Shown one piece after another: positions 63,877 to 64,000 of a stretch of 64,000 bases of DNA. Location: IMG/VR virus record IMGVR_UViG_3300028394_000072, positions 1 through 64,000 of that record; one strand, 5' to 3'. The translations under genes were made by a program, and so were the position numbers. This stretch comes from a virus. Position 1 is the first letter of the stretch, and each line of letters begins with the position of its first letter. A model generated the notes under the pieces. That model was not told where the DNA came from and ran no database searches. It was given only the letters and a program-made list of their open reading frames with translations.

Positions 63877-64000
63877 TTATTTTTTAATAAACCCGAGTAT
63901 TTCTAAAATCTGATAAATATTCTTCGAATCATCATCAGTCATATAATAAGCATCTTCGTTGTTATTATATGAGCCCGAATAGGTTGGTAAATCCCTAAAT
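63877..64000 (-). CDS. Partial gene at right edge, unknown (N-terminus outside window)
   Basis: Forty codons of a leftward frame enter from the right edge and stop with TAA at 63877-63879. The visible end reads DLPTYSGSYNNNEDAYYMTD and then SKNIYQILEILGFIKK. It is acidic and soluble, with no motif. Spacing to the glycosyltransferase start is 7 bases, so the two are in the same unit and the frame is probably genuine. Confidence 0.6.
   Translation of the reverse strand, partial: FRDLPTYSGSYNNNEDAYYMTDDDSKNIYQILEILGFIKK

Overview
The window is part of a large, AT-rich, T4-like contractile-tailed (myovirus) bacteriophage genome. Evidence for this is recognisable relatives of T4 gp4, gp5, gp16, gp17, gp18, gp19, gp20, gp21/22, gp23, gp26/51, gp27, gp44 and gp55, DNA ligase (gp30), RNase H and probably gp62. 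All genes but one read right to left on the minus strand. Two features suggest a Bacteroidota (Flavobacteriia-like) host: start codons are preceded by A-rich leaders with no Shine-Dalgarno sequence, and four DNA-metabolism units carry TATNTTTG boxes resembling the Bacteroidota -7 element (TANNTTTG). The exact phage is not identified.

Layout from right to left (the direction of transcription). 64.0-62.7 kb: the end of an unknown gene and a TibC-like protein glycosyltransferase. 62.6-55.8 kb: a large neck/head structural protein, the small terminase, and a large terminase broken into two genes by a split intein, with a free-standing Vsr-like homing endonuclease gene between the halves. 55.7-51.1 kb: tail sheath and two tandem tail-tube paralogues. 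51.1-48.0 kb: a gp26-like chaperone with a hidden gp51-like frame reachable only by frameshift, then a tape-measure-like protein. 47.9-44.8 kb: dCMP deaminase, an ECF-type sigma factor, a membrane protein, a RecB/Cas4-type nuclease and an unknown. 44.7-40.0 kb: two membrane proteins, a paralogous pair of virion-type proteins and a large head-type protein with a probable -1 frameshift extension. 39.9-35.2 kb: gp55-like late sigma factor, gp4-like head completion nuclease and two tandem portal paralogues. 35.2-35.06 kb: a candidate structured RNA. 35.0-27.8 kb: ligase, clamp loader, guanylate kinase, RNase H, UvdE-like protein and DEDDy exonuclease. 27.7-15.5 kb: nucleotidyltransferase, membrane-active structural protein, protease-scaffold fusion, major capsid protein and a set of internal head proteins. 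15.4-13.5 kb: P-loop kinase and asparagine synthetase-like enzyme. 13.4-0 kb: more internal proteins, the only plus-strand gene, a Nudix hydrolase and the baseplate hub genes (LysM-type, gp27-like, a repeat protein, gp5-like).

Two promoter classes divide the window. TATNTTTG boxes sit about 13-20 nt in front of the leading metabolism genes, a little further for the kinase gene. A GATATATA motif, usually TGGATATATA, sits 18-36 nt in front of structural units and is the likely counterpart of the T4 late promoter read by the gp55-like factor. Strong hairpin terminators punctuate the units.

The most notable biology is the fractured, trans-splicing terminase; two probable recoding events (a +1 or -2 shift in gp26/51 and a -1 shift at A_AAA_AAC); tandem duplication of ring or tube virion genes (portal, tube, a head/fibre-like protein); a scaffold made of 13 fourteen-residue repeats each carrying a protease-type cleavage motif; and a family of internal proteins whose N-termini resemble the T4 capsid-targeting sequence.
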